Assembly: GCF_932276165.1 (NCBI RefSeq) | Contig: NC_063994.1 | Coordinates: 1,612,001 to 1,676,000, forward strand | DNA length: 64,000 bases | Reading direction: 5' to 3' | Source: Plutella xylostella | Lineage: Eukaryota > Arthropoda > Insecta > Lepidoptera > Plutellidae | Shown: positions 1-10,377 of the stretch, one piece after another | Numbering within the stretch: the first letter of the stretch is position 1 | Layout: each line of letters begins with the position of its first letter | The notes under the pieces: model-generated | What the model was told of the DNA's origin: nothing | Databases searched by the model: none | The model's input: only the letters and a program-made list of their open reading frames with translations | Translations under genes and position numbers: made by a program

Positions 1-117
1 AACGGCTACTACACCCGCTTCGTGGCGTACCACACCGTGTCGTGCCGGTTCCGGACCTTCCTGCACGATAGCGAGGCGACGCGCGAGCCCGCCGACAAGC
101 GGGACGCCTGCCGCATG
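1..117 (+). CDS. Sbf: Sbf exon encoding part of the myotubularin-like domain (5' edge cut by window)
   Basis: Reading frame 1 gives [20 protein letters not shown] and continues to DACRM, followed by donor GTCAGT at 118. The [16 protein letters not shown] stretch matches the late myotubularin-like region of SBF proteins. The exon ends in phase 0 and joins the exon at 2060. It is also the first copy of the 108-bp array, so which of the downstream donors is used in mRNA cannot be decided from DNA alone. Confidence 0.8.
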
Positions 118-3100
118 GTCAGTAATACACTCACGTACCACACCGTGTCGTGCCGGTTCCGGACCTTCCTGCACGACAGCGAGGCCACGCGGGAGCCCGC
201 CGACAAGCGGGACGCCTGCCGCATGGTCAGTAATACACTCACGTACCACACCGTGTCGTGCCGGTTCCGGACCTTCCTGCACGACAGCGAGGCCACGCGC
301 GAGCCCGCCGACAAGCGGGACGCCTGCCGCATGGTCAGTAATACACTCACGTACCACACCGTGTCGTGCCGGTTCCGGACCTTCCTGCACGACAGCGAGG
401 CCACGCGGGAGCCCGCCGACAAGCGGGACGCCTGCCGCATGGTCAGTAATACACTCACGTACCACACCGTGTCGTGCCGGTTCCGGACCTTCCTGCACGA
501 CAGCGAGGCCACGCGCGAGCCCGCCGACAAGCGGGACGCCTGCCGCATGGTCAGTAATACACTCACGTACCACACCGTGTCGTGCCGGTTCCGGACCTTC
601 TTGCACGACAGCGAGGCGACAAGCAGGACGCCTGCCGCATGGTCAGTAATACACTCACGTACCACACCGTGTCGTGCCGGTTCCGGACCTTCCTGCATGA
701 CAGCGAGGCCACGCGGGAGCCCGCCGACAAGCGGGACGCCTGCCGCATGGTCAGTAATACACTCACGTACCACACCGTGTCGTGCCGGTTCCGGACCTTC
801 CTGCATGACAGCGAGGCCACGCGGGAGCCCGCCGACAAGCGGGACGCCTGCCGCATGGTCAGTAATACACTCACGTACCACACCGTGTCGTGCCGGTTCC
901 GGACCTTCTTGCACGACAGCGAGGCGACAAGCGGGACGCCTGCCGCATGGTCAGTAATACACTCACGTACCACACCGTGTCGTGCCGGTTCCGGACCTTC
1001 CTGCACCTATGACCATAGTTCAACGTACTGTGACGAATAGCCGGGTCCACACCAGACGATCCAACGGGATTCAATCGCGCGCTCCAATCGGAATGGACAA
1101 CATTTCATTTTCTTTACCCTATATTTTTATTAGCTATTCGGAAAGGTTATAAAAAATTAGAGGACCCATATTTTTTTATTTTGTATATACATTAATTTTT
1201 GCATGTTATTTTTAACTTTAAAGTTAATTATTTTAAAACCGGAAGTGACATCACATATTAGGCTCAATTTTTATTTTTGTCTATTGCCTTAGTTTCGAAA
1301 AAAAAACATAAATGACACTGACAAGTGACATTTAAACTTTGTTTACATGCCAACCAACAAATGGGTCATTTTCAAATGACATTGATATTTCTGATGATAC
1401 AAAGTAGGTACTTATCATGTAAAAAAATAAACAGAAGCATTTTTTCAGCTGTGTAGGCGGTGGCATGCTTTGGGACATATTAAATAGAGGTCATCTCTTA
1501 ATAAGTACTAACCATTTTATATGATAAATTAAAAAAATAGTCAGAAAGTGTCAGAACAGAATTTATGAAAATGACCCAAATAAACAACAACGACTCGATA
1601 AAACGTCAACGCCAATCAAAAATGAAAGTGACTGTTACTTTGTTTTTAAATCTATAGGCTTTGATCATCAAAATGCATCGCACCTGATGCATGACGTCAT
1701 CAGCACTTTTTTACTATTTTATGATTTTCTCGAAAATGATACATCCAAAAAATACAAAAACATTTTTTTTGTGGCCTTGAGAGCTAAATCTCGAAATGGT
1801 TTTCGATTTATAGCAGCTTAAGTTTTTTGAAATGTTGTCCATTGTCTGGATCGTCTGGTGTGGACCTCGCTAATAGCCTGTCTTCAAACCGTTTGATACA
1901 TTTATGCCAAAATATTTTTGGTTGCCGAAATATGTACAATATTTTTGCTGTAAACTTGATGTTTCCATCCACGCCGTACCTACTAGATATTAGGGATACA
2001 TCCTATGTTTGTGAAAATATATATATATATATTTCTAACATAGTCTTCTCTACCTACAGGGTGTAGAAACAGGCGCAGGTTCAGAAGACGAAGCGTACGG
2101 CGGCGCAGCGGCACCGGCCAGCGGCCAGCACGTGTTCGACTATATAGAGCGGCTGCACCAGAAGACACCCGTGTTTTACAACTTCCTGTATACACCGGAC
2201 TTGGATAACCCTGTAAGTTATTAATATGTAACTAGTTTTTAATGAGCCACTGATAGAATGTCGTCTGGCCCAATACACCAGACTAAATCAAGCGGCTGCA
2301 CCAGAAGACGGCCGTGTTTTATGACTTCCTGTATACGCCGGACTTGGATAACCCTGTGAGTTATTAATAACTAGTTTTCAATGAGCCACTGATAAAATTC
2401 TACCTCACTCATACCGATAGGGCCATAGCAGGGTTCATTAGCTGCTGAAAGAAGAAAGAAACATCAAAATCGGTCCACCCGTTTGGAAGTTACGAGGCAT
2501 AGAATGTCATCTAGCCCAAAGCACCAGTCTGGCGGGCAGCGGGCAGCAGGTGTTTGACTACGTAGAGTGGCTGTACCAGAAGACGAAAGTGTTTTACAAC
2601 TTCCTGTATACGCCGGACTTGGATAACCCGGTGAGTTGTGGTTGTGGTTAAATGAAATGTTATAACATCCATCTGTGAGGCACAAAAGTTCACACGTTCA
2701 GAAATCGTTTCGACCCAAATATGATATTGCGATTGAAATTAACAGAAATGTTAAAAATATGAAAATGAAATAAGAGGCGGCTCCAATCGTAATATCTCAG
2801 TAACAACGAACTAGCGATCTTTTGTGAACTTTATCAAATGCAGATTTAATTATAGGACAACTGGACACCGGTACGTTATAGTCGTTGCAGCTTGGGGAAA
2901 ACTGTCTTAGGAGAGGTGAAAACTTATATTTTACGCAATCACTATCGCAGGATACGACAAGTACTACCGTATCCCCTATCCGCCTCTGATTTGGCGCACC
3001 GTCTCTTACGGTGAAGTGTTAGGCCAACTAGCGCCGCCAATTGAAAAATGGAAACATAACTCACGTTTGAAAGCGTTTTTACCAATACTGACTCGTTTCA

Positions 3101-6100
3101 CGCCCTCTTCACGCTAAATCCAACTTTAGAATCTACCTCACAGTACCCAGTACCTTAAAGGTAGTTTTGACAAAAAACGCTTTCAAACGGAAGTTCCACT
3201 TTACCTTCACTCTCTTAACATTTCTCCACATTACCGCCCCCAGGTCCTACGCCCCGTCTCGTCAGTCTGCGCACTAGAAGTGTGGGAGTACTACGTGAGC
3301 GAGGAGCTGAGCGGCGGCGCGCCCTACGACCCCGAGACGATGGAGCCCGAGCCCCGGCCCGCCCCCGCCAGGCGCGTCGTCGCTAGCGGGTAACTAGATA
3401 TATACATACATTATATACATACAGATACACACACAGAGACACACGCCCCGGGCCGGCAAGACGCGTCGTCGCTAGCGGGTAACTAATACACACACAGACA
3501 GACAGACAGACACACACACGACCCCGAGGCGATGGAACTGGAGACCCGGCGCGTCGTCGCTAGCGGGTGAGTATATATGTACATACATACATATGTACAT
3601 GCATACACACATACACAGACACACACACGGCTGAGCCCCGCGCTGGCGCGTCGTCGCACTTACGGAAATATCTTATGGAATTCTTTTGTGAGGCCAACAG
3701 GCTGATTTAAAAATTTTGATCTACGAAAACGAGCTATTGATGCCATTTATAAAAGTATAAGTATAAGATATAGGTATTCAAACCATTCCATGTTTACTAA
3801 AGTACGGAAAAACTTAAATTAAGTTTGTAAAAAAGGAGAAGCTGATCTTTATCTTTATCTAGCTGCAGCTCAATGAAACAACATATGTAGAAATCGCTCC
3901 ATAACTCTTGTATAATTTAAAAAACAAGGATTAAATTCCAAATAAAATACATTTACTTAGATTACTCTATATTGTGTGCAACAAAAGTAAACTTACTTTT
4001 CCCCCGACAGCTACGACAACATAAACCGCTGCATGCCCGACGCGTTCACCGGGCTCCTCGAGCGAGGGAGACAGCTGGAGCTGGAGCTGGGCCATCTGCC
4101 GCAGAAGTGGCGGGTGCGCTGGGACCAGCTCGACCTGCCTAATACCACGCAGCTGCAGGTAGGACTCTATCAGTGGACATGGCAAACGCAGTCGCTAAAA
4201 GAGATGCGAGTTGCAAGCAAAGGCTCTTATAGGGTAGAATTTTGTGAGTCACTGATAAAATTCTACCACACACACACATGGACAAGGTAATAGCAGGGCT
4301 CATTAGCTGTATAAAGAAGAAAGAAACATCAAAATCTGTCCATCCGTTTAGAAGTTACGAGGCATAGAACGCCGTCTAGCGCAAGAAACCAGTATGCTCT
4401 ATATAGTTCTCGGGGCTATTCCCCGGGTGCTGGAGCGAGGGCGCCAGCTGGAGCTGGAGCTGGGCCACCTGCCGCAGAAGTGGCGGGTGCGCTGGGACCA
4501 GCTCGACCTGCCCAACACCACACAGCTGCAGGTAGGAAGTTATCAGTGCGCATGCCGAAGTAGATAGTAAAACAGATGTGAGCTACAACCAAAGGCTCTT
4601 AACCTCTCCTATGCCGAACAGCCGCGCACACATGTAACTGCCGTCTGCCGGCGCTTTTTGACAGTTGAGAGCGCCCGCGCGGGAATCACATTTATATGAA
4701 TATTTGGGAATTATTGTTTGGTACTCAATAAAGTATCGATTGTAATTTATTGTCAGATAGCTAATGAACGTGTCACAATGAATTTTATTGGTTATAATAG
4801 TTTTATCTGATTTCTATAGGTCATTGATTACAGATTTTTACTTGAAACTGCACCCATCACAGAGAAATACCTCTATTTCAATATAATTTTAGTTTCAATC
4901 CAGGTTTTTTTATACTTATTACTTGAAGAGATTATATAGCTATCAACTGATATCAATAAAGTATAAACTCTAGAGGAAATAGATCCATAATTAATATTTT
5001 GAAAACCGACTATAATTTGCTTTATTTCAAAAGACTCCATTTTCTGTACATGTGCATGTGTGCGTGACAAGAGCTTGCTCCAGTGCGCCGTGTGCCAGAT
5101 CTGTCCCAAATCAAGGGTGTTCACTTTTGATGAATTAAAACAAGAATGATAATATTATTATAATATTTCGTATTTTAGCATACTAAATTATAAAAACATA
5201 AACGTAAGTTACTTACTGAATCATATTTACTTATTTGTTAACCTACTTTCAACAAATATGATATATGATACTATAAATATATAGGTATAAATACATAATA
5301 TTTATTTATATAAATAGGACAGGTGATCACCCTCTCAGACTCATCTACACATCGATATCATTCTAAAGAGCCTAAACTTCACTTTCACTACAGCGATGAT
5401 CCTACAGAATAAAACACGCTGTATAACAACCCAACGCACTTCGTGTACATACACGAGCGGCGGCCATTTTGTTTGCGTATGTGTGTGTGTGAATTTTTGA
5501 TGCACCTTGATGAATATTGATTTTCTCTAATATTTTGGCTATTTATTGAATAAACCGATATAAATATGTATTATCAATAAAATTATCTTCATAAATGAAA
5601 TAAATTATTTATTGATGTTTTTACATAACAGTCTTGAAAACAGTTTACAAAGTTACGTACCCTTCAGGCAATAATCCGGTACAATTTTAGATCGATAAAA
5701 ACTCGATTTTTTGTATTTTTTTATACTATTGATTTATCACTATACCTTCAAAATTGAATAAATAACAAGAAAACATAGTATTTACCTACCTTTTGACGTT
5801 TTTTCCATACGAAATCACTATTTTATTACCAACAGTCGCGAGTACAAGGACTGTTCAAAGTATCAAAATTTGAATTTCGCGCTACTAGTAAACAAGTGAA
5901 GTTTTTGACTGAATGAATGTTGTCGATGGTTGTTTCATTCATATAGAATAAATTACAGGTGATTTCATACTCTAATTCATGGTAATTAATAACTAAAATC
6001 ACAAAAATCGCGATGAAGTGCTCTTGGGACAGATCTGTCACTAGGCAGACAAGGGGGGTTGGGACAGATCTGGCACACGGCATTCTAGAGGTTAAAAGGT

Positions 6101-9100
6101 TGAATTTTGTGTGCCACTGATAAAAATCTACCTCAACCACACTGGCAGCGTAATAGCAGAGTTCATTAGCTACAGAAATAAGAATGAATCGTCAAAATCG
6201 ATCCATTAGTTAAGAAGTTACAAGGATAAGAATGTAAAAAACAGCTGTGTTCGCGATCCCTCTTTCATTTATTATTATAAAGTACATTGGTACAAAGGCC
6301 TACTTAATGCTAGTAGCATTCTATGCATGTAGTTTAACATTCTTCATTCTCTCTCCACAGCGCAACTCCTCAATCTCGTCAGCCCTAGTCCGTCGCGCAG
6401 GGCGGGCGGCGCACAAGCGCAACACACTGGAAGTGCTGGCGCGGGGGCGGCAACCCGCGCCCCCGCCCGCCCCGCTGCACCGCTTCCAGCCCGCGCCGCT
6501 CGCCGCCCCCGCGTCTTGTGATCATTGTCTGGCGTTGTTGTGGCCTCCTGTTAAGGTTAGTTTGAATCGTATTTATTAAGGTGAGTACAGACTACAACAT
6601 TAACTTGTAACAGAGCAACGAGCCGCTCTCTGATATGCTCTAGTGTATCATCCTTTTACCAACTTTTTAGCATGCGCTTCCCTGTAACATTCGAAAGAAC
6701 GTTACATTACACAGAAATGCTCAACAAAATGGTGTAGTCTATACTCACCTCAGTCACCTTTAAAGGTTTCTGTATAACTAAGAGTGCCCCAAAGGTCAAT
6801 GACATGCCTAAACAAGCTCAGGTCAGGTCAACCAGAATATTGAAATATGATCTTAGAAAAAGTCGTCAGTTTTTGAGAGATTCGTATTACAACATATACT
6901 AAAACGTCTAAAACTACGGACCAAGGACGTAACTTTGCTATGCGTATTTTATCAATCTATCCAGTATACAGTCTTCTTCTTCTTCCTAGCCTTATTTAGG
7001 GTCGGCTTTGTGCGTCATGTCACGCAATTTTACCCTATCCTCTTTCACTCTCTCATATTTTCTTCCAGTATACAGTATAAGATCTTCAACCCAGTTTGCA
7101 AAAGAAAAAAATAAGGCCTATAGTATTATAAATTTATGATCCTCTTACATTCCAGTCGGGTGTCCGTTGCGCAGAATGCGGAGCAGTATGTCACGAGAGA
7201 TGCGCCGAGCTACTAGCCGCCCCGTGCCGCCCGCCCCCGCCCCCGCCCCGCGACCCGCGCCCCGCGCCCGGCAGTGAGTAGCGAACACAACGCGAAATCA
7301 TGTGGAGAATTACAGCACAGTTATGAGAGTTTCCACCCTGATCGAAAGCGAAACGAAAGAGGTCAAAAGTCTAGAGTTATCAAGTATTTAGTAAAAAAAT
7401 AGGTTGACATTTATTTATAGTTATCGAACGAATAGAAGCATACTTTGCCTCGGAACACGATTATCATGAGAATTTATATGCGTACTTTTTATATATTTTG
7501 CAGTAGAAGTGTTAAAGCTAGGAGACAAATGCACACGTTACTTGACATTTGTCCCTTTATAGGGTACTTTATAGCTTGTGAACCAATCCAAATAAGTGTC
7601 TTATTTAAAATTATTATTAAACCCCAGGTGCCGGAACCCTCCAGTCGTCCTCGCAGCAGTACTACGAGCAGTTCTCGAGCAACGTGGCGGAGAACAGCAC
7701 GCACGAGGGGCACCTGTACAAGCGAGGCGCGCTGCTCAAGGGCTGGAAGCAACGGTCAGTACAGTACAGTACAGGAACAGCACGCACGAGGGACACCTGT
7801 ACAAGCGAGGCGCGCTGCTCAAGGGCTGGAAGCAACGGTCAGTACAGTACAGTACAGTACAGTACAGGAACAGCACGCACGAGGGACACCTGTACAAGCG
7901 AGGCGCGCTGCTCAAGGGCTGGAAGCAACGGTCAGTACAGTACAGTACAGGAACAGCACGCACGAGGGACACCTGTACAAGCGAGGCGCGCTGCTCAAGG
8001 GCTGGAAGCAACGGTCAGTACAGTACAGTACAGTACAGGAACAGCACGCACGAGGGACACCTGTACAAGCGAGGCGCGCTGCTCAAGGGCTGGAAGCAAC
8101 GGTCAGTACAGTACAGTACAGTACAGTACAGTAACAGTACTACGAGCAGGGTGTAGCTTTAAGCAGAAGTTTATAGGAAGCCACTTATAACTGGTGCCAG
8201 TCCCGCGAAGGTCAATGGCTGGCAAAATAGAAGAGATCAATCTCTGTGTTCTTGTAATATCTGTAATAGAAATAGAAACAAAACTTTACTTGAGTACCTA
8301 TACATCAGACGAAATGTGACTTGGGTTAGCGTAATGTGTTTTTCACATGTGTATTCATTTGTTTCCAGATGGTTCGTGCTTGACTCCATCAAGCATCAGC
8401 TGAGATATTACGACGCCATGGAGGACTCCCATTGCAAAGGATTCATTGGTATGAATATATGAATAGCCCTTACCTAACCCTTAATCATACATGGCTATTC
8501 TGAATATTTCATAGCTTTCAACTCATTGAATTAAAGTACAAAATAATTTTGCTCTACTAAAGTAACGATTATCCAACAGCCAATAATTTATTTGTAAGTT
8601 AAAGCTAAACGGATGATCCTTTGGTTAGAGACAGACTGGTGTCTTTCTCATACGTGAAGATAATGGATTTTTTTCTTGAATGCCGTACCATGTTTAGCGA
8701 AAATTCAAATTTTAGAGCTGTAACCTTAAATTCATAAATCTTATTTTCCACTGCTACAATGGACGTCGCTAAAATATTTTTTGAGTCTTCTGAATCGACA
8801 TCATTGTCTAATATAATATCTACAATCCGGTCATCTATGTCTCCTCAGACCTGGCGGAGGTGCTGACGGTGACGCAGGCGCCACCCGCCCCCGGCCCGCC
8901 CAAGAAGTGTGACGACAGATCCTTCTTCGATGTGAGTATAGATTTAGATATAACTTAGTATATTCTGGAATTGTGTCCTTGTTGTTTTGGTACATAAATA
9001 TAAAAATGGTTACTAAATGTACACATCCGGGCTTTGCCTTATGTGACCTCCCTTAGGCTTTCCTGAGTATCGTGGCCAGAAGTATGTAGCCAACAGCACG

Positions 9101-9388
9101 TAAATGTAGGGTATGTAAAAAGGGGAAGGAAAAGGAAGTAAACTTATAAGTTAATCTATTTATGAAAAATAAACTAAAGGAAGGGATGGGTGATAGTCCT
9201 TCACGGGGAAACATTATGAGGCGAAACGAAGCTCTCGGGCAACATTATAATTGTATAAAAATATACAAAGATAACCTTTCCTCATTTGTGTTCAGTTGCG
9301 CACGAGTCGACGCACGTACAACTTCTGTGCGAGCGACGCTACCGCCGCGCAGGAGTGGATCGAGAAACTGCAGGCCTGCCTCCAGTGA
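1..9388 (+). CDS. Sbf: Sbf (SET-binding factor; MTMR5/MTMR13 family), C-terminal ten exons, 5' end outside the window
   Basis: Sbf is a catalytically dead myotubularin with an N-terminal DENN Rab-GEF module. In the family it scaffolds active myotubularins and acts in endosomal traffic (Rab21 in flies). Seen here: ten exons, 1-117, 2060-2212, 3244-3389, 4011-4158, 6361-6555, 7156-7273, 7628-7754, 8369-8448, 8849-8931 and 9296-9388. All have AG/GT borders and compatible phases, giving about 419 residues, roughly the last fifth of a ~1,900-residue protein. Order: end of the myotubularin-like domain ([46 protein letters not shown]), a helical linker, a C1 zinc finger, a C-terminal PH domain, TGA. 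The PH domain ([30 protein letters not shown]) is diagnostic of SBF proteins. DENN and GRAM regions lie upstream. Four introns carry duplicated exon ends; see separate entries. Confidence 0.93.
28..1006 (+). repeat. 108-bp tandem array made of the Sbf exon 3' end plus its splice donor
   Basis: Units start at 28, 136, 244, 352, 460, 568, 660, 768 and 876, with a partial tenth at 968. Each has about 90 bases of exon plus 18 bases of intron beginning GTCAGT. Seven units are 108 bp (36 codons); the units starting 568 and 876 lack 16 bp, with short homology (GCGAC/GCCGAC) at the deletion edges. CGC and CGG alternate in units 2-5. The markers ttcttgcac and cctgcatgac recur in units 6-9, so larger blocks were duplicated too. 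In-frame exon differences between units are synonymous. Neither strand is closed by stops, so long ORFs here are by-products of the array. Confidence 0.95.
1039..1871. mobile_element. Non-autonomous TIR DNA transposon, ~833 bp
   Basis: The termini are inverted repeats: left AGCCGGGTCCACACCAGACG and right, read inverted, AGCGAGGTCCACACCAGACG. A second inverted block (AATGGACAACATTTCA) lies about 30 bp inside. A possible 3-bp target duplication AAT flanks it (1036-1038, 1872-1874). The AT-rich interior has no coding capacity. The termini resemble those of the 217-bp element at 58330. Confidence 0.75.
2060..2212 (+). CDS. Sbf: Sbf exon ([20 protein letters not shown])
   Basis: Acceptor CTACAG, 51 codons in phase 0, donor GTAAGT. 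It begins with an acidic, low-complexity [15 protein letters not shown] stretch, then [20 protein letters not shown] and TPDLDNP, which matches the SBF segment before the EVWEYY motif. Two further copies of its 3' end with donors lie downstream. Confidence 0.92.
2142..2630 (+). repeat. Three copies of the 3' end of the Sbf exon 2060-2212, each with a donor
   Basis: The parent end is 2142-2212. Copy 2 is 2291-2355 (donor GTGAGT) and copy 3 is about 2532-2630 (donor GTGAGT). The first two copies also share about 75 bp of intron (ttattaat, taactagtttt, aatgagccactgat). All copies stay open. Relative to the parent, copy 2 changes P to A and N to D; copy 3 changes H to Q, I to V, R to W, H to Y and P to K, plus several silent changes. 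This set is more diverged than the other exon-end duplications in the window. Confidence 0.88.
2366..2520. repeat. Dispersed intronic repeat, copy 1 (others at about 4225-4385 and 6098-6235)
   Basis: The shared order is: a block with cactgataaaattctacc, then a block with tagcaggg-ttcattagctg, then gaaagaaacatcaaaatc, then a gaagttacgaggcata block. Three Sbf introns carry it. No tail or inverted termini are visible, so the class is unknown. Confidence 0.7.
2640..3240. other. Sbf intron, no feature recognised
   Basis: AT-rich intron between the third copy of the 2060-2212 exon end and the exon at 3244. No coding segment, RNA gene or clear repeat is visible. Confidence 0.6.
3244..3389 (+). CDS. 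Sbf: Sbf exon with the [17 protein letters not shown] motif
   Basis: Acceptor CCCCAG, 146 bases, donor GTAACT; it ends with two bases of a split Gly codon. [20 protein letters not shown] and [17 protein letters not shown] form the conserved end of the myotubularin-like domain (W-YY--EEL--GPPYD in vertebrate MTMR5/13). A proline- and arginine-rich tail ([11 protein letters not shown]) follows. Confidence 0.93.
3371..3660 (+). repeat. Repeated exon-end fragments inside CA/GACA/TACA microsatellite
   Basis: The last bases of the exon, GCGCGTCGTCGCTAGCGG followed by GTAACT, recur about 3462-3483 (donor GTAACT) and 3551-3572 (donor GTGAGT). A truncated copy is near 3645-3660. The copies are separated by imperfect (CA)n, (GACA)n and (TACA)n tracts. 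Confidence 0.8.
4011..4158 (+). CDS. Sbf: Sbf exon, helical linker ([18 protein letters not shown])
   Basis: Acceptor CCGACAG, 148 bases, donor GTAGGA. The first base completes the Gly codon from the previous exon and the end is phase 0. [20 protein letters not shown] followed by a Q/E/L-rich helix and [10 protein letters not shown] matches the linker after the phosphatase-like domain in MTMR5/13, where a similar leucine/glutamate helix ends in a W---W motif. Confidence 0.92.
4393..4531 (+). repeat. Second copy of the Sbf exon 4011-4158 3' end; possible alternative exon
   Basis: From about 4430 to 4531 it encodes the same 34 residues as the parent ([20 protein letters not shown] onward to NTTQLQ) and ends in the same GTAGGA donor. 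I count seven base differences, all synonymous. If AG at 4391-4392 served as acceptor, the piece 4393-4531 would have the same entry and exit phases as the normal exon and no stop. The upstream sequence is not pyrimidine-rich, so that acceptor looks weak. Confidence 0.8.
4560..6090. other. AT-rich Sbf intron, no gene seen
   Basis: About 1.5 kb between the copied exon end and the next dispersed repeat. Short phrases recur within it (dctgtcccaa-type words near 5099 and 6030), but no exon, RNA gene or complete mobile element can be supported. Confidence 0.5.
6361..6555 (+). CDS. Sbf: Sbf exon: basic linker and first half of the C1 zinc finger
   Basis: Acceptor CTCCACAG, 65 codons in phase 0, donor GTTAGT. 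A basic stretch ([11 protein letters not shown]) leads into [17 protein letters not shown], which fits the C1 start H-x12-C-x2-C exactly; LALLWPPVK follows. The second half is on the next exon. The region is rich in Pro, Ala and Arg. Confidence 0.92.
7156..7273 (+). CDS. Sbf: Sbf exon: second half of the C1 zinc finger
   Basis: Acceptor TTCCAG, 118 bases, donor [26 protein letters not shown] then AAPC supplies C-x2-C-x4-H-x2-C-x7-C. Together with the previous exon (13 residues between halves) this is a complete C1 consensus with all zinc ligands. A proline tract ([15 protein letters not shown]) follows. C1 domains bind diacylglycerol or act as atypical membrane or protein contacts; lipid binding here is not shown. 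Confidence 0.92.
7628..7754 (+). CDS. Sbf: Sbf exon: start of the C-terminal PH domain
   Basis: Acceptor CCCCAG, 127 bases, donor GTCAGT, phase 1 to phase 2. [20 protein letters not shown], then [16 protein letters not shown], the first strand of the PH domain as in MTMR5/13 (YEGTLYKKGA-like). The split Arg codon is completed by the next exon, giving KQRWFVLD. Confidence 0.94.
7692..8140 (+). repeat. Five-copy array of the PH-exon 3' end with donor and ACAGT spacer
   Basis: Copies of the 63-base exon end start at 7692, 7775, 7868, 7951 and 8039. The spacings of 83, 93, 83 and 88 bp differ in steps of five, because the spacer is a variable (ACAGT)n run. Every copy ends in GTCAGT. Copies 2-5 share one synonymous change (GGG to GGA in EGH). 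The array stops with agtactacgagcag, a piece copied from further 5' in the same exon. Confidence 0.95.
8369..8448 (+). CDS. Sbf: Sbf exon: PH domain strands ([15 protein letters not shown])
   Basis: Acceptor TTTCCAG, 80 bases, donor GTATGA. The codon split gives [20 protein letters not shown] and SHCKGFI. It aligns with the PH core of MTMR5/13, where the Arg/Lys-Trp-Phe-Val-Leu-Asp and LRYYD motifs are nearly invariant. Confidence 0.95.
8849..8931 (+). CDS. Sbf: Sbf exon: PH domain (DLAEVLTVT)
   Basis: Acceptor TCCTCAG, 83 bases, donor [26 protein letters not shown] then [13 protein letters not shown] and the FFD strand are conserved in SBF PH domains. Confidence 0.94.
9296..9388 (+). CDS. 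Sbf: Sbf last coding exon: end of PH domain and stop
   Basis: Acceptor GTTCAG, then [20 protein letters not shown] and [13 protein letters not shown] at 9386-9388. The C-terminal amphipathic helix with the key Trp (EWIEKL) closes the PH fold. The protein ends two or three residues after the position where human MTMR5/13 end. Confidence 0.95.
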   Translation: MRTSRRTYNFCASDATAAQEWIEKLQACLQ

Positions 9389-10377
9389 ACACCCTGTACA
9401 GCGATCACAGTGAACTGAACACCTTGTATAATACATCCTACCCCTTGGGAGCTCTAAGGAACAACGGTTTACAAAGAACATTTCCAGAAAATCTCCGCAA
9501 GGAAAGTAAAATCTGATAACCAAATCTATAACTTAATTTAAAAAATGTGGAGACCATGGAATCTGTGTCAAGTTGGTTGGCTGAAAACATCCTAATTGGA
9601 TTACCTATGACACTTTATCTAGCATTTATCATAATATATTTTAAAACATGAGCAATCGCTTTTGATCATGGTCTGTGTAAATAGCGCTACAGTTTAAACC
9701 GTAGATATAAAAATATTTCAAAATCCTATAATTACCACATGAGATTCCCCTGTATCCACGTGGATACAGAGTCGAGAATGACTTCGAAATTAGTTAGTTT
9801 GTTAGCTAGAACGTCTATATATTTTATTATATCGATGTTAGTAGAGTGATAGATGTCTGGTACTAGTATGTAGCGAGGGGAGAGGAGCGGGAGTGTAAGG
9901 CTGGGTCTGATGAGCTGATAACCGAAACCTTAACCGCAGAAAATTATTAACTGTCCTTTAATTTTCTATCCACAAAGTATTTCAGAGCTACAATTTGGAC
10001 GGCAAAATTGCAATAAAATGTAAAGTTATAAACACTGCAAATGTAAAGTTGTAAAAATACAAATTATCAAAATTTACATATAAAAAGATTAACTTGTACA
10101 ATGACGATCAGACCCTCAGCGAAGGATCTCAAAGAGGAACATTTCTAAAGCATTGACTATATCATTTTTACATTCACAACTTACATTTAATATTTTTTTT
10201 ATTTATATTTAGTCAAAATCTATAGGAAAGTTTAGTTTAAATTGTAACATTGTTGTCTTGAGTATTTGTAAATATATTTTATATTGTTGACTTATGTTGT
10301 ATACATGTATGCGTTTGCATTAACTGATAAATTTTAACTAAATATTGTGTTATATTGGTATTTAAATACAGTATCTA

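Noticed and set aside
9..1074. Long ORFs on both strands over the first kilobase
   Set aside because: They come from a 108-bp repeat free of stops in several frames; only the + strand frame 1-117 matches a known protein.
7445..8190. Several overlapping 168-229 codon ORFs
   Set aside because: Products of the five-copy PH-exon array and its (ACAGT)n spacer, not separate genes.
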